A DNA stretch of 9,877 nucleotides. It comes from Candidatus Cryptobacteroides faecihippi. Lineage in GTDB: Bacteria > Bacteroidota > Bacteroidia > Bacteroidales > UBA932. The stretch covers positions 1 to 9,877 of the forward strand of contig JAGHSC010000264.1 in assembly GCA_018066065.1 (NCBI GenBank). The letters run 5' to 3'. A program made the translations under genes and the position numbers. Numbering within the stretch: position 1 is the first letter of the stretch; each line of letters opens with the position of its first letter. The notes under the pieces were generated by a model. It was not told the origin of the DNA. It searched no databases and saw only the letters and a list, made by a program, of their open reading frames with translations. This document shows positions 1-6,932 of the stretch, in pieces.

Positions 1-822
1 GAGTCCCAGATCCAGGAGTTCAGCCAGAGATTCGGGGAACTGATCGACAGGAGGCATCACAAGATGAACCTGACAGTCTTTGATGTTGAGGACATCTTTG
101 ACGGATCCAGCTCACCGGACAGCTACAAGCTTTCCGGAGAGGCCACGATCGTCCATGGAACGGACGGCAAGCCGATCAAGGCGCGCAACAAGCCCCAGCA
201 GGAGATGGTCAAGGCTTATTTCGAGAACGATCTCGTCTTTGCCATCGGCCCTGCCGGAACCGGAAAGACCTACATCGCGATTGCACTTGCGGTCCGGGCA
301 CTGAAGAACCGTGAGATAAAGAGAATCATCCTGACCAGGCCTGCTGTCGAGGCAGGGGAGAGGCTCGGCTTCCTTCCGGGAGATCTGAAGGACAAGCTCG
401 ATCCGTATCTCCAGCCGCTCTACGATGCCCTCGGCGACATGATTCCCGTGAAGAAACTCCAGGAGTTCATGTCGGACGGCACGATCCAGATTGCTCCGCT
501 GGCCTACATGAGGGGACGAACCCTGGACAGGGCCTGCGTCATCCTGGACGAGGCTCAGAACACCAACATCGCCCAGCTGAAGATGTTCCTTACGCGAATG
601 GGTGTCAATGCCAAGTTCATCGTCACCGGTGATGCATCCCAGGTGGACCTTCCGCGCAAGGAGGACTCCGGCCTGCTGAAAGGCATTTCCCTTGTCAAGG
701 GCATCAAGGGTATCAGTACGATCTTCTTCACGAATGAGGACATCGTGCGCCATCCTCTCGTGACCAAGATTGTCAAGGCTTTCGACAGGAATGATCAGGA
801 AGAAAGTGAAAAAAATGCCTGA
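1..822 (+). CDS. PhoH-like ATPase, 5' end outside the window
   Basis: PhoH-family P-loop ATPase of the cytoplasm, related to the nucleotide-binding domain of superfamily 1 helicases. The cellular role is poorly defined; links to phosphate starvation and RNA metabolism come from homologues. The reading frame is open from base 1, so the ATG at 64 is probably internal: the 21 codons before it (ESQIQEFSQRFGEL...) resemble the N-terminal domain of Bacteroidales homologues, which I recall as about 320 residues. In the visible 273 residues, Walker A is GPAGTGKTY (from residue 83, bases 247-273) and Walker B is VILDEAQN (Asp at about residue 183). The segments TRPAVEAGERLGFLPGD and FIVTGDASQVDLP are family hallmarks. 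The acidic, lysine-containing tail ends in EESEKNA. The gene stops 53 bases before the his leader peptide and on the same strand, but a separate promoter follows it, so it is probably not part of the his operon. Family assignment is secure; biological role is not. Confidence 0.93.
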   Translation, partial: ESQIQEFSQRFGELIDRRHHKMNLTVFDVEDIFDGSSSPDSYKLSGEATIVHGTDGKPIKARNKPQQEMVKAYFENDLVFAIGPAGTGKTYIAIALAVRALKNREIKRIILTRPAVEAGERLGFLPGDLKDKLDPYLQPLYDALGDMIPVKKLQEFMSDGTIQIAPLAYMRGRTLDRACVILDEAQNTNIAQLKMFLTRMGVNAKFIVTGDASQVDLPRKEDSGLLKGISLVKGIKGISTIFFTNEDIVRHPLVTKIVKAFDRNDQEESEKNA

Positions 823-840
823 CTCCTTGCATATAAGGAG
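823..840. repeat. Small inverted repeat after the phoH-like gene
   Basis: CTCCTT (823-828) and AAGGAG (835-840) are perfect 6-bp arms around GCATAT; a G-T wobble can extend the stem to 7 bp. It begins directly after the phoH-like stop codon and overlaps the candidate -33 box of the his promoter. No T-run follows on the + strand, so it is at best a weak terminator. It could be an operator or mRNA 3'-end hairpin, or chance. The right arm resembles a Shine-Dalgarno sequence, but no ATG lies at a suitable distance. Confidence 0.4.
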
Positions 841-857
841 AAAACTACTGATATTTG
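826..857 (+). promoter_or_regulatory. Candidate Bacteroidota-type promoter for the his operon
   Basis: CTTG (826-829) and GATATTTG (850-857) are separated by 20 bases. Each differs by one base from the Bacteroidota primary sigma consensus (TTTG, 19-21 bases, TAnnTTTG). Transcription would begin at about 861-866, just before the first strand of the attenuator and 10-15 bases before the leader-peptide ATG. The location between the phoH-like gene and the leader supports the call; no start-site data are available. Confidence 0.55.
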
Positions 858-875
858 CAGAACCCGAACGAACTT

Positions 876-929
876 ATGACAAGAATCCATCATATCCACC
901 ATCATCACCACCGCTCAGAAGAGAGGTAA
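876..929 (+). CDS. hisL: his operon leader peptide, 17 aa
   Basis: ATG at 876 opens a 17-codon frame, MTRIHHIHHHHHRSEER, ending at TAA 927-929. Seven of the 17 residues are histidine: codons 5, 6 and 8-12, a mixture of CAT and CAC. This resembles the enterobacterial HisL, which also begins MTR and carries seven histidines in a row; the likeness may be convergence or chance. The peptide itself has no expected function; its translation senses charged His-tRNA. The stop codon lies inside RNA strand 2 of the attenuator and the ATG overlaps strand 1, so ribosome position decides folding. No clear Shine-Dalgarno sequence precedes it, as is usual in Bacteroidota. The position directly upstream of a terminator and hisG makes the call strong despite its size. 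Confidence 0.88.
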   Translation: MTRIHHIHHHHHRSEER

Positions 930-969
930 GTTTGTCGTGGATATCGGTCAATAACGAGATATTTAAGTC

Positions 970-1005
970 AAGGCTTGCCAATCAGAGATGGTGAGCCTTT
1001 TTTTT
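970..1005 (+). terminator. Intrinsic terminator of the his attenuator
   Basis: AAGGCTTGCCA (970-980) pairs with TGGTGAGCCTT (989-999) in an 11-bp stem with two adjacent wobble pairs and an 8-base loop, followed by eight T residues (998-1005). It sits 13 bases before the hisG ATG, so it would stop transcription before the structural genes unless the antiterminator forms. Confidence 0.85.
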
Positions 1006-1018
1006 ATAGAATAAGACC

Positions 1019-1870
1019 ATGCTAAGAATCGCAATCCAGGCCAAGGGCCGTTTGAGTGAAGACAGCCTCGCACTCCTCAGGGAGGCAGGCATCCAGGTAG
1101 ATGACACGAAGAGAAAGTTCCTTTCGCAGTCAAGGAACTTTCCTGCCGAGCTTCTGTTCCTCAGGGATGATGACATCCCGCAGGCAGTCGCTCTGGGCGT
1201 TGCCGATCTCGGTATCGTGGGCTACAATGAGGTTCTTGAGAGGGAACAGGACGTCGAGATCGTGGACCGTCTTGGTTTCGGTCCTTGCCGCATCTCGCTT
1301 GCAATCCCTAAGAACGAGGAGTACAATGGACTTGAATGGTTCAATGGCAAGAGAATCGCTACCTCATACCCTAACATCCTCGGCAAGTTCCTGAAGGAGA
1401 AGGGAATCGATGCCAAGATCAGTGTGATCACCGGCTCTGTCGAGATCGCTCCGACCGTGGGCATGAGCGATGCCATCTTCGACATCGTGTCTTCAGGCGG
1501 AACTCTCGTCAGCAACGGCCTCAAGGAGGTCGAGAAGATTGTCTTCTCAGAGGCTGTGGTGGTTGCCAACAAGAATCTTGATGAGGACAAGAAGAAGGTC
1601 TGGGAACAGATCAAGTTCCGCTTCAATGCCGTGCGCGACAGCCGCAACATGAAGTACCTTCTGATGAATGTGCCTGATGAAAGGATCGAGGATGCCATCC
1701 GCATCATCCCGGCCATGAGGAGCCCTACCATCCTTCCTCTTGCACAGAGCGGATGGTCATCCATGCATTCCGTTGTGGCAGAGGATGTTCTCTGGGAGAA
1801 GATCGAGGCGCTCAAGGGAATCGGCGCAGAGGGAATCCTTGTACTCTCCGTTGAGAAGATGGTTCTTTAG
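1019..1870 (+). CDS. hisG: ATP phosphoribosyltransferase, long form
   Basis: HisG condenses ATP with PRPP to phosphoribosyl-ATP, the first and committed step of histidine synthesis. The protein has 283 residues, the size of the long HisG form, which does not need the HisZ partner. The N-terminal two-lobe catalytic domain runs from MLRIAIQAKGRLSED through ADLGIVGYNE (about residues 61-71). The PRPP-binding loop DAIFDIVSSGGTL starts at residue 151. From about residue 205 the C-terminal ACT-like regulatory domain is visible (MRSPTILPLAQSGWSSMHSV, ending EGILVLSVEKMVL), which in this family binds histidine for feedback inhibition. The ATG at 1019 fits the usual family start and lies 13 bases after the attenuator T-run. 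hisD follows after 35 bases. The operon thus appears controlled both by attenuation and by enzyme feedback. Assignment is secure. Confidence 0.97.
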   Translation: MLRIAIQAKGRLSEDSLALLREAGIQVDDTKRKFLSQSRNFPAELLFLRDDDIPQAVALGVADLGIVGYNEVLEREQDVEIVDRLGFGPCRISLAIPKNEEYNGLEWFNGKRIATSYPNILGKFLKEKGIDAKISVITGSVEIAPTVGMSDAIFDIVSSGGTLVSNGLKEVEKIVFSEAVVVANKNLDEDKKKVWEQIKFRFNAVRDSRNMKYLLMNVPDERIEDAIRIIPAMRSPTILPLAQSGWSSMHSVVAEDVLWEKIEALKGIGAEGILVLSVEKMVL

Positions 1871-1905
1871 TGGGAAGGAAATTGCATTTTTGAATATTCA
1901 GGCAA

Positions 1906-3198
1906 ATGAAGATTGACAGATACGTCGAGCCGTCGAGGAGCGAGTGGGAAAAGCTTGTCCAGCGTGCTTCCGACAATGATTCTGACATTGAAGAGGCCGT
2001 CAGGTCCATCATCGCGGCAGTCCGCTCCGAGGGTGATGCTGCACTCGTGAGGTTCGAGAACCAGTTCGATGGAGCTGGGTTCTCGTGCGGGGAGGACCTG
2101 AAGGTGTCTCAGGAAGAGATCGAGGCTGCCGGGGCTTCTGTCCCGGAGGATCTCAAGGCTGCCATCAAGGCTGCCCTTGCAAACATCACAAAGTTCCATG
2201 AGGCACAGCTTCCCAAGGTGGTCGACGTCGTGACTTCGCCTGGCGTGCGCTGCCTTCAGAAGGCTGTCCCTGTCAGGAGAGTAGGCCTGTATATTCCTGG
2301 AGGAAGGGCTCCGCTCTTCTCCACCGTGCTCATGCTTGCTGCTCCTGCGAAGGTGGCCGGATGCAGGGAGATCGTTCTCTGCACTCCTCCGGGCAAGGAC
2401 GGAAAGGCCAATCCTGTGATTGTCTACACCGCGGCACTCTGCGGCGTGACCGAGATTTACAAGACCGGTGGTTCCCAGGCTGTTGCTGCAATGGCCTTCG
2501 GCACACCGACCATCGGCCGCTGCGACAAGATCTATGGCCCAGGCAACAGGTTCGTCATGAAGGCCAAGCAGATGCTCGGCCTCACCCAGACCGCCATCGA
2601 CATGCCTGCAGGCCCTTCAGAAGTGATGGTCCTTGCAGACTCCACCGCAGTTCCTGATTTCGTCGCATCAGACTTCCTTTCGCAGTCCGAGCATGGTCCG
2701 GACAGCCAGTCCCTCCTCGTCTGTGACAGTGTGGAGGTCGCTGATGCTGTCGAGGCTGCGATCGAGAGGCAGACGCGCGAGCTCAGCCGCGGTGAGATCA
2801 TCATGAAGTCGCTGTCACACAGCCGCATCATCATCCTGAAGGACAGGAGCGACATCATCGACTTTGCGAATGAATATGCGTCCGAGCATCTGATCGTCTC
2901 GATGGATGACCCTTGGTCTGTCGTCGACAGGATCTATGCCGCGGGAAGTGTCTTCGTGGGCAACTACACTCCGGAAAGCGCGGGCGACTATGCGTCCGGC
3001 ACCAACCACACTCTTCCGACATCCGGCTGGGCCAGGTCTTTCAGCGGTCTCAACCTGGATGCCTTCATGAGGAAAATGACCATCCAGGAGATCTCTGAGG
3101 ACGGCCTCAGGAATCTTGGTGGAACGATCAGGACGATGGCCAATGCAGAAGGGCTCGATGCTCACGCAGCAGCGGTCTCCGTCAGACTTGGAGAATGA
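1906..3198 (+). CDS. hisD: Histidinol dehydrogenase
   Basis: HisD performs the last two oxidations, histidinol to histidinal to histidine, using NAD+ and a zinc ion. The length of 430 residues is normal. All key residues of the E. coli enzyme are present, shifted by one: zinc ligands Gln260 and His263 (in LSQSEHGPDS), Asp361 (in ESAGDYASGTNH) and His420 (in LDAHAAAVSVR), and the catalytic pair Glu327-His328 (in YASEHLIV). The signature IDMPAGPSEVMVLAD and the glycine-rich RRVGLYIPGGRAPLFSTV segment are also seen. The ATG at 1906 gives the expected N-terminus. The stop overlaps the start of the next gene in an ATGA (3195-3198), which suggests translational coupling. The enzyme is predicted to be active. 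Confidence 0.97.
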   Translation: MKIDRYVEPSRSEWEKLVQRASDNDSDIEEAVRSIIAAVRSEGDAALVRFENQFDGAGFSCGEDLKVSQEEIEAAGASVPEDLKAAIKAALANITKFHEAQLPKVVDVVTSPGVRCLQKAVPVRRVGLYIPGGRAPLFSTVLMLAAPAKVAGCREIVLCTPPGKDGKANPVIVYTAALCGVTEIYKTGGSQAVAAMAFGTPTIGRCDKIYGPGNRFVMKAKQMLGLTQTAIDMPAGPSEVMVLADSTAVPDFVASDFLSQSEHGPDSQSLLVCDSVEVADAVEAAIERQTRELSRGEIIMKSLSHSRIIILKDRSDIIDFANEYASEHLIVSMDDPWSVVDRIYAAGSVFVGNYTPESAGDYASGTNHTLPTSGWARSFSGLNLDAFMRKMTIQEISEDGLRNLGGTIRTMANAEGLDAHAAAVSVRLGE

Positions 3199-4865
3199 AC
3201 GAAATTGACAGACAAATGACGATAGAAGAAGTTCTTGGCCTGGTAAGGCCTAACATACTCGGTCTCGAGGCTTATTCGACAGCCAGGGATGATTGCGGCG
3301 ACAAGCAGCCGGAAATCTTCCTGGATGCCAATGAAAGCCCGTACAACAACGGTCTCAACCGTTATCCCGACCCTCATCAGAAGGCGTTGAAGGCTAGGAT
3401 CGCCTCAATCAAGGGCATCGATGCTTCACAGCTTTTCATCGGAAATGGAAGCGACGAGGCCATCGACCTGATGTACAGGGTCTTCTGCGTTCCTGGAAAG
3501 GACAATGCAGTCTCGATCGCCCCAAGCTATGGCATGTATTCCGTGGCTGCCGAGACAAATGACATTGAATTCCGCAAGGTACAGCTCAATGCAGACTTCA
3601 CGATGGACACGGAAGCGATGCTTGCGGCTGCGGACTCGAACACCAAGCTGATGTTCATCTGTTCTCCGAACAACCCATGCGGCAACCTTTTCCCAAAGGC
3701 CCAGATCGAGGATATTCTCAAGCGTTTCAATGGCATCGTCGTGCTCGATGAGGCCTACATCGACTTCGCCGACGTGCCTTCGCTTTCGTCGATGATCTCT
3801 GAATATCCGAACCTCGTGGTTCTTCAGACTCTTTCAAAGGCATGGGGAATGGCAGGCCTTAGGCTTGGCCTTGCCATTGCGGACCCTCAGGTCATCGCCA
3901 TGATGTCCAAGGTGAAGTACCCTTACAACATCAATGTGCTGGCCCAGAAGATGGCACTGAGCAAGATCAATGAGGAATTGATGAAGGCTCATGTCGCCGA
4001 GACTGTCGGACAGCGGTTCCGCCTTGTGAAGGAACTTGCAAAGTGCCCTTCAGTCAAGAAGATATACCCAAGCGATGCCAACTTCCTGCTTGTCGAGGTG
4101 GATGACGCGGATGCAATGTACGACAGGCTGATCGCCGAGAAGCTCATTGTCCGCAACCGTACGCGCGTCAAGGGTTGTGAGGGCTGCCTCAGGATCACCG
4201 TCGGTACCCCTTCGGAGAACGACAGGCTTCTCCGTGTCCTCGGAGTGGGCCCTGCCCAGCAGCAGAATGGGATCGAGAAGCTCGGTGACCGTCATGTCCG
4301 CATAGTACGCAAGACAAAGGAGACAGACATAACTCTTGACCTCGACCTGGACAACCCGGGGTCGAACTCGATTTCTACCGGTCTCGATTTCTTCGACCAC
4401 ATGCTCGACCAGATCCCTCATCATGGCGGTGTTTCCCTGAATGTCAGGGCAGCGGGAGATCTCAATGTGGACGAGCATCACACGATGGAGGATGTCGGAA
4501 TCGCTCTTGGCGAGGCAATAGATGCAGCTCTCGGTTCAAAGCTCGGAATCGGCCGCTATGGCTTCGTCCTTCCGATGGATGACTGCGATGCATGTGTCCT
4601 GATCGATTTCGGCGGCAGGATCGATTTCCAGTGGAAGGTCGAGTTCGGCCGTGAGAAGGTCGGCGATGTCCCTACAGAAATGTTCAGCCATTTCTTCCAG
4701 TCTGTCTGTGCCGGCGCGAAGTGCAACCTTCACATCATGGCTCAGGGTGAGAATGAGCACCACAAGGCTGAGGCCATCTTCAAGGCTTTTGCCCGTGCGC
4801 TCCGCATGGCTGTTTCCCTCACTCCTTTTCCATACGAACTTCCATCAAGCAAGGGAACCTTATGA
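3195..4865 (+). CDS. hisCB: HisC-HisB fusion: histidinol-phosphate aminotransferase + imidazoleglycerol-phosphate dehydratase
   Basis: One uninterrupted frame of 556 codons carries two enzymes. Residues 1 to about 349 are a PLP-dependent HisC: DANESPYNN, SPNNPCGN, VVLDEAYIDF (Asp185) and LSKAWGMAGLRLG with the PLP lysine Lys215. HisC converts imidazole-acetol phosphate to histidinol phosphate. A short linker of about 16 residues (350-365, GVGPAQQQNGIEKLGD) leads to a complete dehydratase domain (366-556) that makes imidazole-acetol phosphate. Its metal-binding motifs are FFDHMLDQIPHHG (His402, His409, His410), DEHHTMED (His428, His429, Glu432) and NEHHKAE (His522, His523, Glu526); it ends ELPSSKGTL as the family does. 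The two domains act in consecutive steps. The HAD phosphatase domain found at the N-terminus of bifunctional HisB is absent. The start overlaps hisD and the stop overlaps hisH, each by ATGA. Domain identities are secure; whether the chain stays intact in the cell is unknown. Confidence 0.95.
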   Translation: MNEIDRQMTIEEVLGLVRPNILGLEAYSTARDDCGDKQPEIFLDANESPYNNGLNRYPDPHQKALKARIASIKGIDASQLFIGNGSDEAIDLMYRVFCVPGKDNAVSIAPSYGMYSVAAETNDIEFRKVQLNADFTMDTEAMLAAADSNTKLMFICSPNNPCGNLFPKAQIEDILKRFNGIVVLDEAYIDFADVPSLSSMISEYPNLVVLQTLSKAWGMAGLRLGLAIADPQVIAMMSKVKYPYNINVLAQKMALSKINEELMKAHVAETVGQRFRLVKELAKCPSVKKIYPSDANFLLVEVDDADAMYDRLIAEKLIVRNRTRVKGCEGCLRITVGTPSENDRLLRVLGVGPAQQQNGIEKLGDRHVRIVRKTKETDITLDLDLDNPGSNSISTGLDFFDHMLDQIPHHGGVSLNVRAAGDLNVDEHHTMEDVGIALGEAIDAALGSKLGIGRYGFVLPMDDCDACVLIDFGGRIDFQWKVEFGREKVGDVPTEMFSHFFQSVCAGAKCNLHIMAQGENEHHKAEAIFKAFARALRMAVSLTPFPYELPSSKGTL

Positions 4866-5452
4866 TAGCGATAATCGATTACAAGGCTGGAAACCTCAGG
4901 TCTGTGGAGAATGCCCTCAAGCGTCTCGGTGCAGAGTATGAGGTGACTTCGGATCCGGACAGGATCCGCTCGGCCAGCCATGTCATAATGCCGGGCGTGG
5001 GTGAGGCTTCCTCTGCGATGCAGAGTCTCCGTGAGGAAGGGCTGATCGATGTCATCAAGAGTCTGACCCAACCTGTCCTGGGCATCTGCATAGGCCTTCA
5101 GCTTATGTGCCGGATGAGCGAGGAGGGAAACACTCCGTGCCTTGGAATATTCAGCCCTTCGGTCCGCCGTTTCACTGAAGTGCCGGGGGTGAAGATCCCT
5201 CACATGGGCTGGAACACCATAACCGGTCTCAGAGGCCCTCTCTTCGAGGGGATTCCTGATGGATCCTTCGTCTACTATGTCCATTCTTTCCGCCCTGACC
5301 TGGATGAGAGCCAGACCATCGCGGTTACTGAATATGGTGCGGACCGCTACAGCGGGGCGCTTTGCAAGGGCAATTTCTACGGGACCCAGTTCCATCCGGA
5401 GAAGAGCGGTCCTGTCGGTGCCAGGATATTAAAGAACTTCATTGAACTATAG
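4862..5452 (+). CDS. hisH: Imidazole glycerol phosphate synthase, glutamine amidotransferase subunit
   Basis: HisH releases ammonia from glutamine and passes it to HisF, its partner subunit encoded two genes downstream. The 196-residue class I glutamine amidotransferase domain is complete and of normal length. The catalytic triad is Cys76 (in LGICIGLQLM), His178 and Glu180 (in TQFHPEKSG). Other family segments are IIDYKAGNLRSVENAL at the N-terminus, VIMPGVGEASSAM and IPHMGWNTI. The start ATG overlaps the previous stop as ATGA at 4862-4865, and the hisA ATG follows its stop after a single base, so the three genes are probably translationally coupled. Assignment is secure. Confidence 0.96.
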   Translation: MIAIIDYKAGNLRSVENALKRLGAEYEVTSDPDRIRSASHVIMPGVGEASSAMQSLREEGLIDVIKSLTQPVLGICIGLQLMCRMSEEGNTPCLGIFSPSVRRFTEVPGVKIPHMGWNTITGLRGPLFEGIPDGSFVYYVHSFRPDLDESQTIAVTEYGADRYSGALCKGNFYGTQFHPEKSGPVGARILKNFIEL

Positions 5453-5453
5453 C

Positions 5454-6179
5454 ATGAGCAGATTCAACATCATTCCTGCAATTGACCTGATCGGAGGACA
5501 GTGTGTCCGCCTGACTCAGGGTGACTACGATCAGAAGAAAGTCTATTCGTCAGATCCTGTGGAGATGGCCCGTGAGTTCGAGGCCGCCGGTGCGAAGAGG
5601 CTTCACCTGGTTGACCTGGAAGGCGCAAAGGCTTCACAGCCGAAGAACCTTGCGGTTCTCGAGGCCATTGCTTCCGGGACGGGCCTCACCGTCGAGTTCG
5701 GTGGAGGAATCAAGTCTGAGGACTCCCTCAAGTCGGTTCTCGATGCAGGTGCGGCTTATGCCATCTGCGGCAGTGTCGCTGTGGCTCAGCCGGATGCGTT
5801 CCGCGGCTGGCTTGAGAAGTATGGGGAGAGGATCATTCTCGGCCTTGACTTGAAGAATGGCCTTGTGGCCACACATGGGTGGCTTCAGACTTCCGAGGCA
5901 ACTGCTTCGGATGTGCTGTATGCATTCGGCGGGCTTGTCAGGCAGGCTATTGTCACTGAGATTTCACATGATGGGATGCTTCAGGGCGTCGATGCGGATT
6001 TCTACTCCTCGATCCAGGTCCAGTTCCCTGACACGGAGATCGTAGTCAGCGGGGGAGTGTCGTGTGCCGGTGACATCAGGGTCCTTTACGATCGTGGACT
6101 CAAGTCTGTCATCGTTGGCAAGGCTATCTACGAAGGCAGGTTGAATCTCAAGGAACTTTTTGAAGAATATGCTGGCTAA
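5454..6179 (+). CDS. hisA: ProFAR isomerase (phosphoribosylformimino-AICAR-phosphate isomerase)
   Basis: HisA is a (beta/alpha)8-barrel enzyme that isomerises ProFAR to PRFAR, the substrate of HisF/HisH. The protein has 241 residues. The catalytic aspartates are Asp11 (in IIPAIDLIGGQ) and Asp132 (in LGLDLKNG). Phosphate-binding glycine motifs are EFGGGI, AICGSVAV and VVSGGVSCAGDI. I chose ATG 5454 because MSRFNIIPAIDLIGGQ matches the usual N-terminus; a TTG at 5442 would add four residues but lies inside the end of hisH. The gene begins one base after the hisH stop. Its last 11 bases overlap hisF. HisA and HisF are ancient paralogues, and the two genes stand side by side here. Confidence 0.96.
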   Translation: MSRFNIIPAIDLIGGQCVRLTQGDYDQKKVYSSDPVEMAREFEAAGAKRLHLVDLEGAKASQPKNLAVLEAIASGTGLTVEFGGGIKSEDSLKSVLDAGAAYAICGSVAVAQPDAFRGWLEKYGERIILGLDLKNGLVATHGWLQTSEATASDVLYAFGGLVRQAIVTEISHDGMLQGVDADFYSSIQVQFPDTEIVVSGGVSCAGDIRVLYDRGLKSVIVGKAIYEGRLNLKELFEEYAG

Positions 6180-6924
6180 GAGAATCATTCCGTGCCTTGA
6201 TGTCAAGAACGGGCAGACCGTGAAGGGGATCAACTTTGAGGGCTTGAAGGAGATTGGCGATCCTGTCGAGATGGGTGCCGAGTACTCTGCGCAGGGCGCC
6301 GATGAACTTGTCTATCTTGACATAAGCGCTTCCCTGGAGGGCCGCAAGACTTTCACCGACCTTGTCCGCAGGATCTCGGAGAGAATCGATATCCCTTTCA
6401 CTGTCGGTGGAGGCATCTCTTCCTTTGATGAAGCTGCGAGGCTTCTGGATGCTGGCGCGGACAAGATTACCATCAATTCCGCAGCTGTCTACCATCCGGA
6501 GCTGATCGGTCAGATCGCGTCTCACTATGGGTCTCAGTTTGTGGTCGTCGCAATCGATGCACGCACGAATGGCCCTGAGTGGCAGGTGATGACTCATGGT
6601 GGGAAGAAGGAGACTGACAGGGAACTGTTCAGCTGGGCTGCCGAGGTCCAGGACAGGGGAGCCGGTGAGATCCTTTTCACTTCCATGGACCACGATGGCA
6701 CCAAGAATGGGTATGCATGTGAGGCTTATGCCCGTATGTCCTCCTTCCTGACCATCCCTGTGATCGCTTCAGGCGGCGCCGGCAGCATCGAGCACATCGA
6801 GGAGGTCCTTACCAAGGGATGCGCTGATGCGGCTCTTGCCGCGAGCATATTCCATTATGGTGAGATCAAGATTGAAGAACTTAAGCGCAGGCTCCTCGCT
6901 GATGGAGTCAATGTCAGAATTTAG
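6169..6924 (+). CDS. hisF: Imidazole glycerol phosphate synthase, cyclase subunit
   Basis: HisF uses ammonia from HisH to convert PRFAR into imidazole-glycerol phosphate and AICAR; the AICAR feeds purine synthesis. The predicted product is a 251-residue (beta/alpha)8 barrel. The catalytic residues are Asp11 (in RIIPCLDVKNG) and Asp130 (in VVVAIDART). Lys19, and the motifs FTVGGGISS and VIASGGAGSIEHIEEV for phosphate binding, are also present. I chose ATG 6169 because MLAKRIIPCLDVKNG is the classic HisF N-terminus; a TTG at 6160 would add only MKN. This start gives an 11-base overlap with hisA. The stop lies 8 bases before the first hisIE ATG. Assignment is secure. Confidence 0.96.
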   Translation: MLAKRIIPCLDVKNGQTVKGINFEGLKEIGDPVEMGAEYSAQGADELVYLDISASLEGRKTFTDLVRRISERIDIPFTVGGGISSFDEAARLLDAGADKITINSAAVYHPELIGQIASHYGSQFVVVAIDARTNGPEWQVMTHGGKKETDRELFSWAAEVQDRGAGEILFTSMDHDGTKNGYACEAYARMSSFLTIPVIASGGAGSIEHIEEVLTKGCADAALAASIFHYGEIKIEELKRRLLADGVNVRI

Positions 6925-6932
6925 AAACTTAA

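Larger units (their letters stand above)
868..1005 (+). promoter_or_regulatory. Histidine operon attenuator (leader RNA)
   Basis: This leader has the parts of a ribosome-mediated transcription attenuator. Strand 1 (868-877) can pair with strand 2 (926-935) over 10 bp with two G-U pairs. Strand 2 (925-933) can instead pair with strand 3 (971-979) over 9 bp with three G-U pairs, closed by a helper stem 938-945/958-965. Strand 3 (970-980) can pair with strand 4 (989-999) to form a terminator. These pairings exclude one another. Strand 2 overlaps the leader-peptide stop codon at 927-929. A ribosome stalled on the His codons (888-911) would leave strand 2 free to form the antiterminator 2:3, giving readthrough when charged His-tRNA is scarce. 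A ribosome that reaches the stop would cover strand 2 and allow the terminator. With no translation, 1:2 forms and the terminator also wins. Pairings were read by eye; the mechanism is inferred from the enterobacterial his and trp model. Confidence 0.82.

Noticed and set aside
112..753. 213-codon antisense frame opposite the phoH-like gene
   Set aside because: It lies wholly opposite a well-supported gene and its translation shows no recognisable motif; it is a shadow of codon bias.
64..822. ATG at 64 as the true start of the phoH-like gene
   Set aside because: The frame is open to base 1 and the upstream codons look like the N-terminal domain of homologues, so the gene is cut by the window edge.
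815..994. A 60-codon frame (MPDSLHIRRKLL...) running from the end of the phoH-like gene through the his leader
   Set aside because: It reads the His codons out of frame as a Pro/Ser-rich stretch, resembles no known family, and its stop falls inside the attenuator stem. It has an AAGGAG, but no start codon at a suitable distance behind it. Chance is the simplest explanation.
1222..1815. 197-codon antisense frame opposite hisG
   Set aside because: A Ser/Leu-rich translation opposite conserved hisG codons, with no promoter or family motif.
5442..5453. TTG 5442 as the start of hisA
   Set aside because: It would lie inside hisH; ATG 5454 gives the family's usual N-terminus.
6160..6168. TTG 6160 as the start of hisF
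   Set aside because: ATG 6169 yields MLAKRIIPCLDVKNG, the usual HisF start; the extra three residues are not supported.
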